Both the position numbers and the translations under genes were made by a program. DNA of 64,000 nt from Phallusia mammillata. Its lineage: Eukaryota; Chordata; Ascidiacea; Phlebobranchia; Ascidiidae. Below the pieces are notes generated by a model that was given only the letters and a program-made list of their open reading frames with translations, made no database searches and was not told the DNA's origin. Where the stretch lies: assembly GCA_003260075.1 (NCBI GenBank), contig QLIY01000019.1, forward strand, positions 241,949 through 305,948, in the 5' to 3' direction. Below, piece by piece: positions 12,234-24,766 of the stretch. Position 1 is the first letter of the stretch. Each line of letters opens with the position of its first letter.

Positions 12234-13019
12234 CAGGGATGTCAAACTCATGTGCCGGGGGCAGGAACTAGGCCGAATGGTCTGGCGCGCCTGACCCACA
12301 TGCAGACAAAAAAAACAATCGGAGTTCGTCCCTGGGAGCCTCCAGGATTCGAACCCCGTAAAAAATAGCATGGACCACATCCAGCTCTACAAAATTTTTG
12401 TGCTGCCCGTGAAGCCAAGCAAAGGTGCCCTTCTTGCGAAGTAACGGTATAATGTATACAGTATCAAAAAACTTAGGTAACAGCACAACTGCACATAGCA
12501 ACCACAAGGATCGATGCAACTGCGCAACTGCGGCACTTATCATTACGGGACAGTCCGAACAACACGAGGCCGAAGCAAGAACTGCCTGAAATCCTAAAAA
12601 AAAGTCGCTTAATAAACATCAGTACGAGACGGTCACTAATAAATGCAGTGGTACGTGAAATGTGTCTTTGCAATGAACAATGCTAATAATAACTGAAAAC
12701 ACAGTCAAACATAAACAAGAGTGTGCGAAAATTACAACAAATATACAAATAACGTGAAAAATTTATGAAGTCTACAAATAACTAAACGAAAGAAAAGTGC
12801 TGCAACACAACAGCTAAAATACAAAAAAATTGTAAGAAATACAAAATCTAAAGAACGGTGACGGTGCTATTATAAATAAGACACTATAACTATGTGCGTA
12901 AGCGCATTACATTTAAAAAGTTAGTCTTATTTTGCTAAAGAAATGTTTTTTTTTCAGTCTTCGAGTTACCTTGAAGTTAGTTTACAGCTCTTAATAGAAT
13001 TAGAGTTTTGAGACCCCTG
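12234..13019. mobile_element. Non-autonomous hAT-like element, 786 bp
   Basis: The left end is CAGGGATGTCAAACTC and the right end GAGTTTTGAGACCCCTG. A perfect 8-bp target duplication ttttaaac lies at 12226-12233 and 13020-13027. A tRNA B-box-like stretch (ggattcgaaccccg) lies at about 12349-12362. The minus open frame inside it shows no transposase features. Confidence 0.85.
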
Positions 13020-13694
13020 TTTTAAACCTAAAGATTTGCCTGCTTACTTCGAATTTTGTCTTTTTCAACCTGAAATAGTTTGTACTGCCCTCTGACAATT
13101 ATCTCCCTTATTCCCCAAATGTGCTTGGATTTATTTTATTCCAGGAAGTCAAGGACAAGAGCTACCTGCGGTTTAAGAATGCTTTATGTGTTGACAGGGA
13201 AGTCTTTTTGGTCGCTAACCCACATACACAGCATTGTTTAAAATGTTGAAAAAAACTCTTCAACCTCCTTGCTCTTCGATAATCGGCTTATTGGACTCGG
13301 TGACTTGATCGTACTTGATGGTCGTATCAATGACTTTGCGGTTTTTAAAGGTCCGATTTGTGTAACATATAGGCCTCGTCACACAACACGATCATCATTC
13401 CATAAAACTTGTCTAAACCAACACGCGAAATCCGTTGCTCTGTGTAGGAGGGACAAAACACAACAGACACTTCAGTAATCACTACATGCGAACATAATTT
13501 CAGCAAACTAAACAAAGATGTGAGGCGCCAATGAGTGTGACTCTACAGTTGGCAACTCATGCTAAGAGAGAGAATGCTGGGTAGTCGTTTGTGGTAAAAA
13601 TCTCGTAGCTAAATAGACAAGGAAAATTATACCAAACGTTAGATGAAAATCTGTTTAGTGTGAAACTAAGATGAACATATTCATACTGGGATCA

Positions 13695-13865
13695 GCCCTG
13701 AAGCGTTGATACAGACCAGCGATCACGGCATACATATCGATAAATCATATAGTGCGCCAGGCATATTAAAGGCGTGCTGTTTAGATATGTCACTCTACAC
13801 CAGGCCCAATAGAGGCGTTATACCGAATGAAGCCGGTCTTCCTGGCACTGGAATGTGTAGATTTA
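13695..13865 (-). mobile_element. SINE-tail-like segment
   Basis: It contains acagaccagcgatcacggca followed by motifs of the form gccaggc..a..aaggcgt. The reverse complement of the region downstream of the tRNA-like head at 21912 contains acagaccagcgattacggca. A related fragment lies near 27265-27310. A shared SINE family is inferred from these matches alone. Confidence 0.4.
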
Positions 13866-14119
13866 AATTTGCTTTGTGGCTAAATATGGTTTGCGCAAAT
13901 GTGCAATGACCTAAAGACAACACCTAGCACTGCAAACAGTTTACACAACCAATGTGAAGTATATTTAATCAGCTAAACTTTGAATTCGTTGAGTTATAAA
14001 CGTCGGTGATTATCAAGTGTTGACCCTTAGAAAAGCAAATAGTTCAATGTTCACCTGCATGACAGATTGTCAGTTGAAAGTTACTGGTTATTTCTGGCGT
14101 TGTGATTAATTAGCTGGAC

Positions 14120-14813
14120 GATGTCTACAAAGAGTTCAATCTCACCATCAGCGTCTTTCAATTCTTCCACTGGCGAGCATCCGTTTCGCAACTCACAAAA
14201 TTTGACGGTTCCAAAAGGTGGATTAAACTCTAGCGCCAACAGCCGAAGAAATTCCTATTACACATGTAAGTAAGCTATAAGTGGATTTGGCAGTGAAGGT
14301 TAATGCCTGATGCGTTCACTGATTTAGGTAAGCGCGTGTTATCAAGTAATGGCAAAAACTAGTATAATCGTATTTTGTAGCGGGTTTTAAAACATATGCG
14401 TGAAAGACCATTCAACATTGTTCAAAATCCAGAACTTTTCTATCGATCAATCTGAAATTGTAAGTCGGGCTGGGCTTTAGGGTCGGTTTCGGACTTTGTC
14501 TCAGGCTTGAGTTTCAATAAAACTTGACTTTACAATTGGCCAAAAAAATTTGTTGCATTTTCACCAACTTTAAAGCCTGATTGGGACCTTGTTTTGTAAA
14601 AAAAGTTTGGCCGGTTTTAATATTGTACTTTCAGGCCATCTTACAGCTCTGGTGCAAACTAATAAACCTTATTGTGAAAAGTTTAATTACAATTGACCGT
14701 GTCATTTCTTGTCCAGCTTCGCCGCACAGGAGCCGACAAGGAGGTTTGCGACGTTATCGATTGTCACAATGGAGGATTACACCACTCAGAGACTGTCACT
14801 TAACGGTAATTAC
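14120..14813 (+). CDS. Possible two-exon gene start, unrecognised
   Basis: An ATG at 14120 opens a Ser/Asn-rich frame (M-S-T-K-S-S-I-S-P) containing R-R-N-S, a possible basophilic kinase site. It reaches two overlapping donors: gtaagt directly after the T of the last codon, and gtaagc four bases later. The second donor gives a frame that continues through a candidate exon beginning after ttgtccag (from about 14719) with F-A-A-Q-E-P-T-R-R-F and ending at gtaatt near 14807. No third exon was found, and no family is recognised. It lies upstream of the CNBD2-like gene on the same strand and could be an alternative first part of it. Confidence 0.3.
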
Positions 14814-14973
14814 TTTTTCAACTTGAGCTAGTTGAGCTGCCCCCACTAGAAAACCTCACATTTACTTCAAGCTTGTTTTTGCAAAACAAGTGTAATTATT
14901 TTTTGTTTGCTGTTTTGTCAACTTTAATTGGTTTCCATGCACAGCAAACTAATAATAATAATTGTCAATTCTA

Positions 14974-15106
14974 TAGAACCGTCTCACGAATTTTTATGAG
15001 ACCAGCAAACCGGTTAGCATTACTGGTTACTTTTTGTAACAGAACAAGGTGAAAAATATGACTTTTGTGATAGAACCGGCTGACAAAATGTTGAATCCCA
15101 CCACTG
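14974..15106. mobile_element. Truncated hAT-like element (ccggtt family)
   Basis: It shares atagaaccgtctcacga, caaaccggttagcattactg and the right end tgaatcccaccactg with the full copy at 42733-43052. The left end is missing. Confidence 0.7.
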
Positions 15107-15116
15107 GTGACAATTA

Positions 15117-15370
15117 TTAAAATATTATTTGTTTATCTTGCACAACTGTGTGAGCGAAACCTACAAGCAAGCTTTTCAATTGTCGTTTATCAAACATACG
15201 AATTTGTGTGTGTCCTATCCCAACCATGGTGCTGTTTGATGTAACTCCGAACAAGACTTCGATCTGATGTCTCGCTATTATTTCGGTGTTTGTCGAGTGG
15301 GACGGCAAACATTCTTGACAGTTGTTTACTAATCGAGTTAAGGTCTCATCTTTCACTCGAGTCTGGGAAC
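15117..15370 (-). CDS. Open frame, unrecognised (possible exon or relic)
   Basis: The frame runs from a possible acceptor (cgttcccag near 15365) to a stop at 15117-15119. It contains N-N-C-Q-E-C-L and H-T-Q-I-R-M-F-D. Composition is protein-like, but no partner exon or family was identified. It may be a fragment of an old retroelement or gene. Confidence 0.2.
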
Positions 15371-15730
15371 GGTGCTGGTGGACTACGTCAGCTGCTGGGA
15401 CCTAGTGACATCAACAGAAACATCAGCCATCTCAGTGTAGCTAGTCAGGAAAGGTTGCATTAGATTGAGATCAGTTCTGTCCAACACTGAGCGATGCAAG
15501 GGAGTGGTGTTTCAATATTATTTTTGTTTGTATGGTTTCATCGCTGATAAACTCGTCTTTGTGTGCATTTTTAGCGGTTTCAAAACATTCTCGGACCCCT
15601 GTTAACAGACGGCCTAAATCGATGGGTACTTGAGTTTACATCTCACAATATTAATCAATTACTGCAAACCAGGCAGTGTATTTTACAATGAAGTTTACTG
15701 ATCTTTTAGGGGTGTGTGGACTACGGCTAA

Positions 15731-15940
15731 GAAATCCCTATAAGTTTCTAAAGAGGTTGATTCAAGCAGCTTTACGGACAAAGAAACCTCTCTTTCGAAG
15801 TAAAAAAAAATTTCCTCACATCTGCGAGTACCCCCCCCCCGAAATCCCTATAAGTTTCTAAAGAGGTTGATTCAAGCAGCTTTACGGATTAAGAAACCTC
15901 TCTTTCGAAGTAAACATTTTTTCCTCTCATCTAGGAGTTG
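15731..15940. repeat. 100-bp direct duplication around a 10-nt C-run
   Basis: Copy 1 is 15731-15830, the run exactly ten C (15831-15840) and copy 2 15841-15940. The copies differ by several substitutions and small indels. No gene is affected. Confidence 0.85.
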
Positions 15941-16646
15941 TGCTATATTGGTTATATTTGTTTGTGTTACTGTACTTTGCAGAAACGTATATTATTGGTT
16001 AGTCGCTGGGAATGGTGTTTGTTTAATCATCTGTGAATGGTTTGAGCGAGGTCAAAGTCATAATTATGCATTTTTTCATGCGTATAAGTTACTTATAACT
16101 TTGTGAAATAATTTATCCTATAGGATCGTGTTAATTACGCTTATTCGTTGCATCCAGAATTTTAATGATTTGATTTACTGCCAACAAGAAAACAAAAAGA
16201 GAGCACTTTAAACTAGTTTTAACGACTGTGTCGCTTGGGTCTGGATGACTTGCAGTGCTTATAACGCATCGATGTCCGAGTCATACCTTAAGCGTCTTAG
16301 CAAACAAAAATTGTGACTGTTGACTGCGACAATAAGTTTGTTTCGCGTCATCGGGCAAGATAATCCGGCCAAGTAATAGCTAAGTGGCGGCCAATGTGCG
16401 TATGTTGCCTGGATGCTAAACTCAACTGACCAAATCCTAAATCAAAATAGCTTGGTCACGTAAAAACTCGCGAACACAACATTTCTGACAAAAGCTGCTT
16501 ATTTTGTGTGTTATAGCCCGGTCTTATACTCCAACCTATAATGGCGTGACACTAAAGTTTCTTACACGCAGCTGGACGGGTAAGGTACAAAACTTTATGA
16601 ACCGGTAAACGCTGGTGTATTGTGAAGCGTAATTTAGTTGCGCATA
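15941..16646. other. Upstream region of the CNBD2-like gene
   Basis: No coding signal is seen. The promoter is presumably here, but no defined core element was recognised. Confidence 0.35.
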
Positions 16647-19600
16647 ATGGAAGGGGACGGTGAGAAAAAATGGGACGACTACCTGAAGAAAGCTACGGTT
16701 TGCACGTCCAGCGTCATGTCAGGTTTTGGCCTCACAGCACCAGTTCTGTCAGGCACCATAAGCGGAGCCGAAATTGCTGTGGTTGATGGACAAAGTGATT
16801 ATTATCTCCCATTAACCCCAAAATCGGAGTTTGGATATATTGAAGTAGATCCGATACCGTCAGTGCTTATCACAGAGGCTTATCAAAAGGCTGGTATTAA
16901 GTTCACAATGGAGCTACCGAAAGTACTCAATGCAAAGCCTAATTCGTCGGAAACACAGCGATTGAGGTCGGTACCGAGGGTTGGTGGTCATCAGCATCGC
17001 TCTGAGCTTCGTTCCGACAGTGAGAGTCGAGTTCACCATATAACCTCAGCCGAGCATCAGCCTAAAAAGGACTTTGAAGGGAGATTGAAACGCAACAAAT
17101 CTACACCCGCGCTATCTAGTTTGGCCTCAAAAGACATCAGCAGCCCAAAGTCTGTGACACCGAAGTTGTCGCCTGGCAGACTGAAGATTAATCGCGCGTT
17201 ACGTACAGCAAGTGCCCATGTTAAGTTTCTTAGAAAGCTCCGTAGAGCAGAAAAGGCTCGTCTGCAAAGAGAAAACAGCAAACAAGCGACCGAATATGTG
17301 GAGAAGGTTTGCATATATGCCTATTATAGGTCCTTTGCTTGACATAATGTGAAAAAGTCCCTGTGATAAATTGTGTTACAGTTTTAATTTCAAATAATTA
17401 AAACTTTTCAATAAGCGTGGCAACTGTGACCGAATCTTTTTTAGCAAAACACGAGTGATTTTTGCAATTTGTATTTGTCTTTAATTTCACAACCGAAAAA
17501 CTCCAAAGTGGAAATATTGGTGATTAATTGTAGAGTATAAACTCTAACGTTTCTTACGCTTTAATCTTCAAGTGCGTTGTTGTTTTTTGTTGCCAAGATA
17601 AGTTGTGTTAAATCGCACCTGGACACCAGCAGCTTATGCTCGTGAGGCTGGCTGAGTCCAGGTGCGATATCGGGTCAAGGACTTGAGCTACGGTTGGCGA
17701 TGGAAATCATATTTTGCGGTGTTACGCACTGTTTTTTTTTACAGCCACTGGAAAAGTTGAGACGAATTCTTCGAAGCATTCGTATTATCGTCGAAGTTTG
17801 CCTGGCTCTGAAAAGGTAATTTTCCTGGTTTTCGCTTCGTACGAACAAATTTTTACTCTTACATTGTTTAAAGATATGTGAAACAAAAAGAAACGGACGA
17901 GCAACTGACTCTTGTGGAAATGCAACTCAATCTCCAGGCCGATTTGAACAAGAAACTTTCATTCAATCCACATTATTACAGCGCCTCGTACATAGTAAGC
18001 TATGTTATGACAAAGAGCCAACTCCTTGGTCGTAACAAATAACGTTTGTCCGTGCAGGCAAACAAAGGCAGCAGCAAACTAAAGAAATTACTTGCAATAG
18101 CACCAGAGGCAAGAAGCAAACGTCACGTTAAAATGGTGAGTTCTTTTTTAAGTTGAATTGCATTTTACCGCATAATAAACGCTATTCTCTGTAGATTCAT
18201 GCTTTGGTGCAAAACAAGAATGCCTTCTCAAAACACCCGGCCAATATCCGACTTAAAATGTGCCAAGTTATGATCTACCAAAGTTACGAATCGCGAAGGG
18301 TGATAATTAAGCAAGGTATTTTACCGAAAAAAAAAACGATCTTTTCAGGACCAAATAGTAAAGTTAATGCTTGTAGGTCACCCTCCATCAGCTTTCTACA
18401 TAATCCTATCGGGGACGTGTTTGATCAACGAACGTGTTGCTGGACAAAAAGGCGAGGATATGGTGCAAACCATCAATGAAATCAAAGAGGGGGAGGTGTT
18501 TGGAGAGGTATGATTGCATAAAATTGGAATCGTAAACTAAACCGATTTTAATTAAACTACGTTTACATCGTTTTGCCTTGATTGCAAGACATGAAAACAT
18601 GTGTTTTAAATCCCTGGATTTATCATAATGTGTCGACGGTTTTTTGGCGAGTTTGTGTTTACCGAGTGATTCTCACGTTTCTTTTGAATGTCCAAACTCC
18701 CACCATTTATATGTATTTTACCTTCAAAGGTGGCGTTGTTAAACAAGACTGTGCGCACAGCATCAGTTGTGTGTAAAGATGATGTAGAACTGCTCGTCAT
18801 CTACAAAGAAGACTTCGACGCGATTGTGCGAAGACCGATTTACAAACAACGAGAGGAAGTTATTGAATTTTGCAAAGACCTTGATATTTTAGAGTAAGTT
18901 TCATTGATTTGTTTTATAGTGTGTTTGATAAGTAATATTAAAGACTGGTGTAAACGAAAAGCCAAACCCAGCGCGTGTTGGGACCACCGCAGTAACAAAA
19001 GCTTTGAACGCAGTTATTTGCTTTTCAGATAACACCTTATAGCTGGGCGTGGTCCTTAAATATAACTTCTATCCATCTTTTAACGCTTATAAACAGAACG
19101 GCTACTCTTAAAGGGAATCTGTCGTCGCAGTGCTTAACCTTGGCATTGTTATCTTTACCTCTTGACACGAACGTGTTGTTTTGACCGCAGAGATTGGCCT
19201 GTGTCGGTTCTTGGTGATGCCTCGTTCGCACACTTCCAGTATCAATATTATCGCAAAGCGTGCGTGGTTGTTAAGAATAACTTTCTCTCCAACTTCATCG
19301 TTTTTGTCAAATCCGGAGAGGTAACAATTTGTTACATTTTATTTTTAAAATAACAATTTTGTTATAAACCTTGAGTTGCTCTCTGCAGTGCCGCATCGTG
19401 TGTACACTAGATGGCGGCAGATGTCAGTTTTCAACGTCCAATAACACAACGCGCAGCAGCTTTCAGCCTAAAATTAACCTTCCGTTGCTCGATCAACCGA
19501 CAAGAAAACGCGCTCAACAACCACGAAGCAGTAAGTGTCTTTCAAACCTATAACAATGCTATTAAAAATTGCTTTCATGTGCATTCACAAACCTTCTCTT

Positions 19601-21649
19601 CAAAGAAGTTAATGAATCTAATGACCAAATCGTTTGTTTAGTGTCACTGGCTGTGAACATGGCAGGATTTGAACGTCTGTTGCCCACATCGGTCGAATCT
19701 CGTCCTCATCGGAACGGAATCTTTCTTCATCCGGATGAAATTGCCAATCCACATCCACTTGTGTCAAAGCGAAAACGAAAGGTAAGTCACCACAACTGTC
19801 AGTAGACTTATGCGCATTTATTCTCATCTTATTTGCTTTTAGTTCCAACCCAACGGGATCGATGTTATGGAATTAAACCAAAGCAATCCGAAGAATGATT
19901 TTCACACTAAGCAATACAAAATCTTAGTAAGCACAAAACTTTATCACTTTATCATAAAGCAAAACGCGTAAGACAACTTTACCCACGTTGTTTTCGACAT
20001 CTTCCAACAAAATAAGAAATCTGGCACAGTTTACCCCACCACGTGTTCTTACAGCAAACGTTGGCGATGATGGGTAATGACGTCAGTCGGTCTGGGGTCA
20101 CACGTCATCAAAAGCTGAACGGAATAAAGCAAAACAAAGAAACCACAGGAAATTGGCCCCGAGTTACAGTGGACGGTGGAGACGAGTCACATCACAAAGT
20201 AATCACAGCCGCGAATTACGCAAGGTACAATAAGTTGTCGGTCAGAACTTACGTGATGACATGACGACCACGACATGATACGGGTAGTTTCACGACAGAC
20301 CGGAATACCCCTTAATTATTTTGCCAACATTATGTGCCGACTATCATGGATATGATGTTTTGTTATCTTGAAGCTTTATTACAATGTGTAGATCTAATTG
20401 GTAAGAGATTTATTAGGGTATCTTAACATATGGTAATAACCCCTTTGGTTTAATGCACGTAGCAAGCAAGGGGTCCATGCAACTGTCTAATTGAGAAATG
20501 CATGTTTGAAACGTCCTTCACCTTTAATTGTATACTTTAAATTTAAACTAGAATCTCCCAGGTCATTGCTTGGTGGGTGAAGACTATAACGAACCGTTGA
20601 TTATTGATTCAAGTTCATGAAGACATTAAGTCATTCATCCTTTGGAATTTAAGATGTATATATTTGGCCTTTACAGCATCGGTATCTTATTCAAATAGAA
20701 TCTTTAATTCACCTGTTTTATTATATTTATCGTATTGTGCATGCTTGCCATAGGAGTTTTCAATTTTAAAACTTATACGGGGGGTCCAGGACCGAAAAAA
20801 GGACAAGGAAAGTTTTTAAAAATGTGTCTCTCGGTTTATGTAAATCATGTCGGGATATTGCAGGACAAGAGGTATACGTCCTTCAGTGATGGAAGACACT
20901 CCATATACTGTGTCAAAAAGAGGAAATCTTTCGCCAATTCGAAGTCTCACACCAAGAGACAAATGGAAGATTGCAGCTAACTCTGTAAAAACAATTGCCC
21001 CAAAACAGACGAAACCAACCAAGCCTAAATTTGCTCAAATTGCAACCCTAAATAGTGGATGCGTTTTTGTAAGTTCTCATGTCAGACTGGGGTGAAATAT
21101 TGGGTCGTTTGTTACCAAAAAAGGCACAGAAATCAAATTAAAAGGGCTCCAAAACTACAACTAGGCTAGTTATAACACTTTGAGCTCGCTAAAAGTAATT
21201 AATTATTACCAAATCCAGTGAGTGTTTTAACACCAAAAAAGTTTTTTTCCTCGCTATTTTAATCATTGTTGTGTGTTTTATTTTTAGAACATTGTAATAT
21301 GCAACAAAAATATGACAATTTTGAGGGTTTTGTTTTTGTTTCATTAATTTAAACCTAAATTGAAATTTAACCACAGGGACTTGAAGAGCTGATGAAACGA
21401 ACAGAACTTCGGCTTTCGCTGGTGAGCGAAGGGGCGGAATGTGTTTTCATCTCCAAAAAGCTTTTCCTGAAACACGCGGGTCCCAGGACTCTACGCAAGG
21501 TGAACAGAGTGATTGGACGATATCCCACGGAGGCCTACATACGAAGTCAGCTCGCTGAACAAACAGACTGGACTCGATTTCGCGAAGAGGTTGTGCGGGA
21601 TGTTTTGGAAAGACGAGATGAAAAGGACGTTATAGCGATTGCTAACTGA
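16647..21649 (+). CDS. CNBD2: Cyclic nucleotide-binding domain-containing protein 2-like, complete (~841 aa)
   Basis: Fourteen exons join in frame (2526 nt): 16647-17306, 17745-17815, 17874-17994, 18058-18135, 18195-18315, 18377-18507, 18730-18893, 19191-19320, 19389-19530, 19606-19781, 19843-19926, 20055-20224, 20864-21068, 21377-21649. The start is the ATG at 16647; an in-frame TTG nine bases upstream is not used. After a long basic, Ser-rich N-terminus comes a helical segment (I-I-V-E-V-C-L-A-L-K-R), then a cyclic-nucleotide-binding fold: A-F-Y-I-I-L-S-G-T beta strands and a phosphate-binding cassette F-G-E-V-A-L-L-N-K-T-V-R-T-A-S, keeping the Glu and Arg that contact cyclic nucleotide. 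Vertebrate CNBD2 is a cytosolic sperm protein reported to bind cAMP; function here is inferred. The protein is longer than the mammalian one (about 576 aa from memory), mainly in the N- and C-terminal parts. All introns are GT-AG. Confidence 0.83.
17612..17668. other. Imperfect hairpin in CNBD2 intron 1
   Basis: Thirteen bases, atcgcacctggac, pair with gtccaggtgcgat. A 1x4 internal loop and a second 5-bp stem (ccagc/gctgg) follow, with a 16-nt loop. The sequence supports only the fold; no function is known. Confidence 0.6.
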
Positions 21650-21911
21650 TACAACATTTGCTTTTTGTATTTGAGAAATGTTACAGTGTATAATGAGCAT
21701 ATTTATTGTCACTTTTTTTGAAAATGCACTTGGCAAATACACAGAAACACTGCATATACCGACTGTTCTGTTAGCAACATGTTCAATAACATATAAAATT
21801 GGTGTGTCACTGCTATCAAAGGCCCCACAATGCAGTTTGGAAGTAAAACCGCAAAATAACATAACACCGTCCTTTTTCGGTGCTTATGACTTTCGATGGG
21901 TTCACTGCTGA

Positions 21912-22115
21912 GCCTGCCTAACTCAGTTGGTAGAGCGCGAGTCCCGGAAAGACTCTTGTCGTGGGTTCGATACCCACCACAGGCTACAGTTTTCTTGCAT
22001 ACGCCTTGCCATATGGGAATGCTTGGCCGGGTAATTAAGTTTGACACCTTCCATGTGCCTGGTTTACTGTGATTTGTAGATTTTAGAGTGTGCCGTAATC
22101 GCTGGTCTGTATATA
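21912..22115 (+). mobile_element. tRNA-derived SINE (head 21912-21985)
   Basis: The head folds as a tRNA-like cloverleaf: A-box taactcagttgg, B-box ggttcgatacc with a 5-bp T stem, and a 5-bp anticodon stem gagtc/gactc. It departs from a working tRNA in three ways: C instead of U at position 33 before a GGA triplet, two mismatches at the base of the acceptor stem, and an extra base before the anticodon stem. About 130 bp of non-tRNA body follows, ending in cgctggtctgtat, which is also found elsewhere in the window. A SINE fits better than a functional tRNA gene. Confidence 0.55.
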
Positions 22116-22356
22116 GACGCTTTAGGGCTGTTTCCAGTTATGAATTTATCCTTTTTCGCTACTTTTCATGCATGCAACACGTATAACATGTAAGGACCTT
22201 GAACACAAGAGAACCGTTGCGCAATAGCAGGTTTTTTGAGCAAATGCTTCTTGTAAGGTTAAGATCAATTTCGTTCTGGTTACCATGGCAGCATGCCGAC
22301 GCACAACACGCGTTGTAGGAACCCTGTGGCAAAATGCAGCGACGACAGAAACTCTA

Positions 22357-22690
22357 CAGGGGTTCCCAACCTGTGGTACGCGTACCACTGGTGGTACGCT
22401 AAGGTTTTCAGGCCCCCCCCCCTACGCGAGTAGCTTCCGTTTTTTTTTGTATACTTTATATTTTGTTTATCTGGTTTTGTTTACCAAAACTATTCCCATT
22501 GTTACGTAACTACTCCTGCTGTTTCGTATCATTACGATTTTCAAAATACAGGCCATGTCAATTGTCAACAAGAAGCACAGTTGCTTTCAAAAACCGTTCA
22601 ACGCTATTGGACAGCAGGCGTTAATTATCTCAAACAGCGAAAACGCATGTAACAAAAATCTCATTAAATTTATGTGTGGTGCTTTAGTGT

Positions 22691-22722
<32 letters not shown>

Positions 22723-22814
22723 TTCGATCAAATTAGTTGTTCTGTACAAAGTGGTACGCGTGGCAGTACACAGCGTCCAAGTGGTACGAGATCGTAAAAA
22801 GGTTGGGAACCCCT
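22357..22814. mobile_element. hAT-like MITE with two C-runs inside
   Basis: The ends are CAGGGGTTCCCAACC and GGTTGGGAACCCCT, flanked by actcta on both sides. GGTACGCG-type motifs lie near both ends. The interior holds a 10-nt C-run (22413-22422) and a 31-nt C-run (22692-22722), probably assembly gaps. The proline-rich frame across the long run is not a gene. Confidence 0.78.
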
Positions 22815-24766
22815 ACTCTAAAACATATGAAAGTGAAATTCGAATAAAATTTACAATCAAGTGTTTGTACATGCACATGCGTAAACGGCAATAAAGATAT
22901 ACGATTTTTTAACGGAAATTTCCCACTGAATATGCCCGATCTTGTAGTAAAAGTTGAACAATAATACTACTTCAAGTTCATTTTAAGATATTATGCACTT
23001 TTACGTAAGCTCCATTTACGTAATATTTCACTGGAGAATTTGTTTTTCGGTTTTGATTGGTTTGTTGACATTCATCATCCTGGGTCTCTCGTGGTGCCTT
23101 TTTGTCATTGCCAGGTTTTTTGTGCGTGTCCATCTATAAATACACAAACCTTGCGTCAGGTTTTATTACAAATGTCATGTTGCGCTAACAAAACGTGCCA
23201 TGATGAGATTAGAGTATTTCCCGCGCCCTGAAATTTGCTAAATCTTGTGTTCGGGCCATGCAGGTTTTTTCCCTAGCGCAGAGAAAATTAGTCGGTACAA
23301 TTAGTTTAAACAATAAACCTTGTATGAGTGATTAATTACCCAAGTTACCAATCCAAAGGTTCATCAGATTAATGTAGACACAGCAGTACTGTCATCAACA
23401 GTTAATACAGAGTACATTGTACGTATAGGTATACGACAATTATAGATCGCTATTTCAAACGCTGTACCATTATACATAAGACCGTACGCAGAAGTCATTA
23501 TGCATTCGCACACATTGCTAAAGGCACATTGAAGGTATAGCTGGACTGGAAAAAAAATTTACCCAAAGCAACAGGTCATCAAATCTGCGTGGTAAAAATC
23601 ATTGAAAACGCTTAGAAGTCTCTTTATCTTGATCTTAGTTTTAGCGAAAGCATGGGTTCAGTTAGAAAAAAAAACAATTGGTTGTGTGCTTTGTTGTAAA
23701 GCAGGATCAAACTTAGATTGCAAGTAATCATGTGATCAAACGTTTTTCTGTGATGCTGTTAGTCAGCTTCGACAAGATAGACACCGGCCATTTTTGTATA
23801 CTGTGTAAAAAGTATGATGACGTAACAACAGTCCTACCCACAAAGCATAAGCGGAAGGTGGTTTTTTGTAATGTAACCAACCGCCGCACGTGGGACATAT
23901 TTGCAACAGTTATGTCACAGATCCTAGGTTTACTTTATGTTTTTGTAATAATATTTACAGACAGAATGGTTGAAAATACAAATTTTGTAAATTACCAGTT
24001 AATTCGAGAAAAACCTTATCATTACATGCATGTGACTGAGTGGTGCAAAACGAGATAGGAATTGGCAAACTGGCGTGGGTTTGTCTACATTTTCGGCGTG
24101 ACGTAAGGGGAGATCACGTCACGTTTGCTGTGTAACCGTGACGTATCAGACCGGTCGCATAACCAACGGGAAGTCTGCTCCTGGCGCTCAGTTGATTCGA
24201 AACTTCTTCGAAGTAACATCTCAGAGATGCTACAGTTTAGTACATGCGCTGTGTAAGATATTAACACATTATTTCAATTGGAAAACCTTGAACAAAAATA
24301 CCAGTAAATAGCAATATGACGATTTAGAATAGCCGCAGATATAAAACATGATGGGTTTGGCGCATGGACGCGCTTGAAGCATGTGCGGCGAATGTAAAAT
24401 AACTCGAAGTGGCTTTTCATTAGACAGTGGTCAACGCGTCATTACTCCCGGAAAAAGCAGAAACAGGAAAATTCCAGTTAGCAACACTTGGCACGCTTAG
24501 TGCGGAAAACTAACGTTGAGAACACGTTACTGTGCCAATCTCCGTCAAACGCCGGGCAAGTGACATAAATGCCAAATTATCAGCTTTTAAACTAAAGCAG
24601 TTGCTGCAAGTTGGAAAAAGATTTTTTTCAGTGTAAGCAAAGCACAGTGGAAAGTTAGACCAAGGATACAAAATTTGTGTAAACCGTTTTCGTGAATGCT
24701 TCGTTTACTTTCCTCAATCTATATCGACATGTTTCAGGTTTTTCCTCAATAAAGTAGTTTACTAGT
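22815..24766. other. Intergenic stretch before the GPCR cluster
   Basis: No supported exon is seen. Open frames such as 23732-24058 lack splice or family evidence. Confidence 0.45.

Larger units (their letters stand above)
11443..14119. other. Intergenic gap with one hAT element
   Basis: No coding exon is supported. The notable contents are the 786-bp hAT element at 12234-13019 and a SINE-like segment near 13700-13860. Confidence 0.5.

Noticed and set aside
12268-12543. Minus-strand open frame of 91 codons
   Set aside because: It lies wholly inside a hAT-like element and shows no transposase motif.
16638-16646. Upstream TTG as the CNBD2 start
   Set aside because: A normal ATG follows nine bases later, and TTG initiation is not expected for this nuclear gene.
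21912-21985. Functional serine or lysine tRNA gene
   Set aside because: C33, acceptor mismatches, an irregular D/anticodon spacing and no long variable arm argue against it; a SINE head fits better.
22555-22797. Proline-rich open frame
   Set aside because: It is created by the 31-nt C-run inside a MITE; there is no splice or family support.
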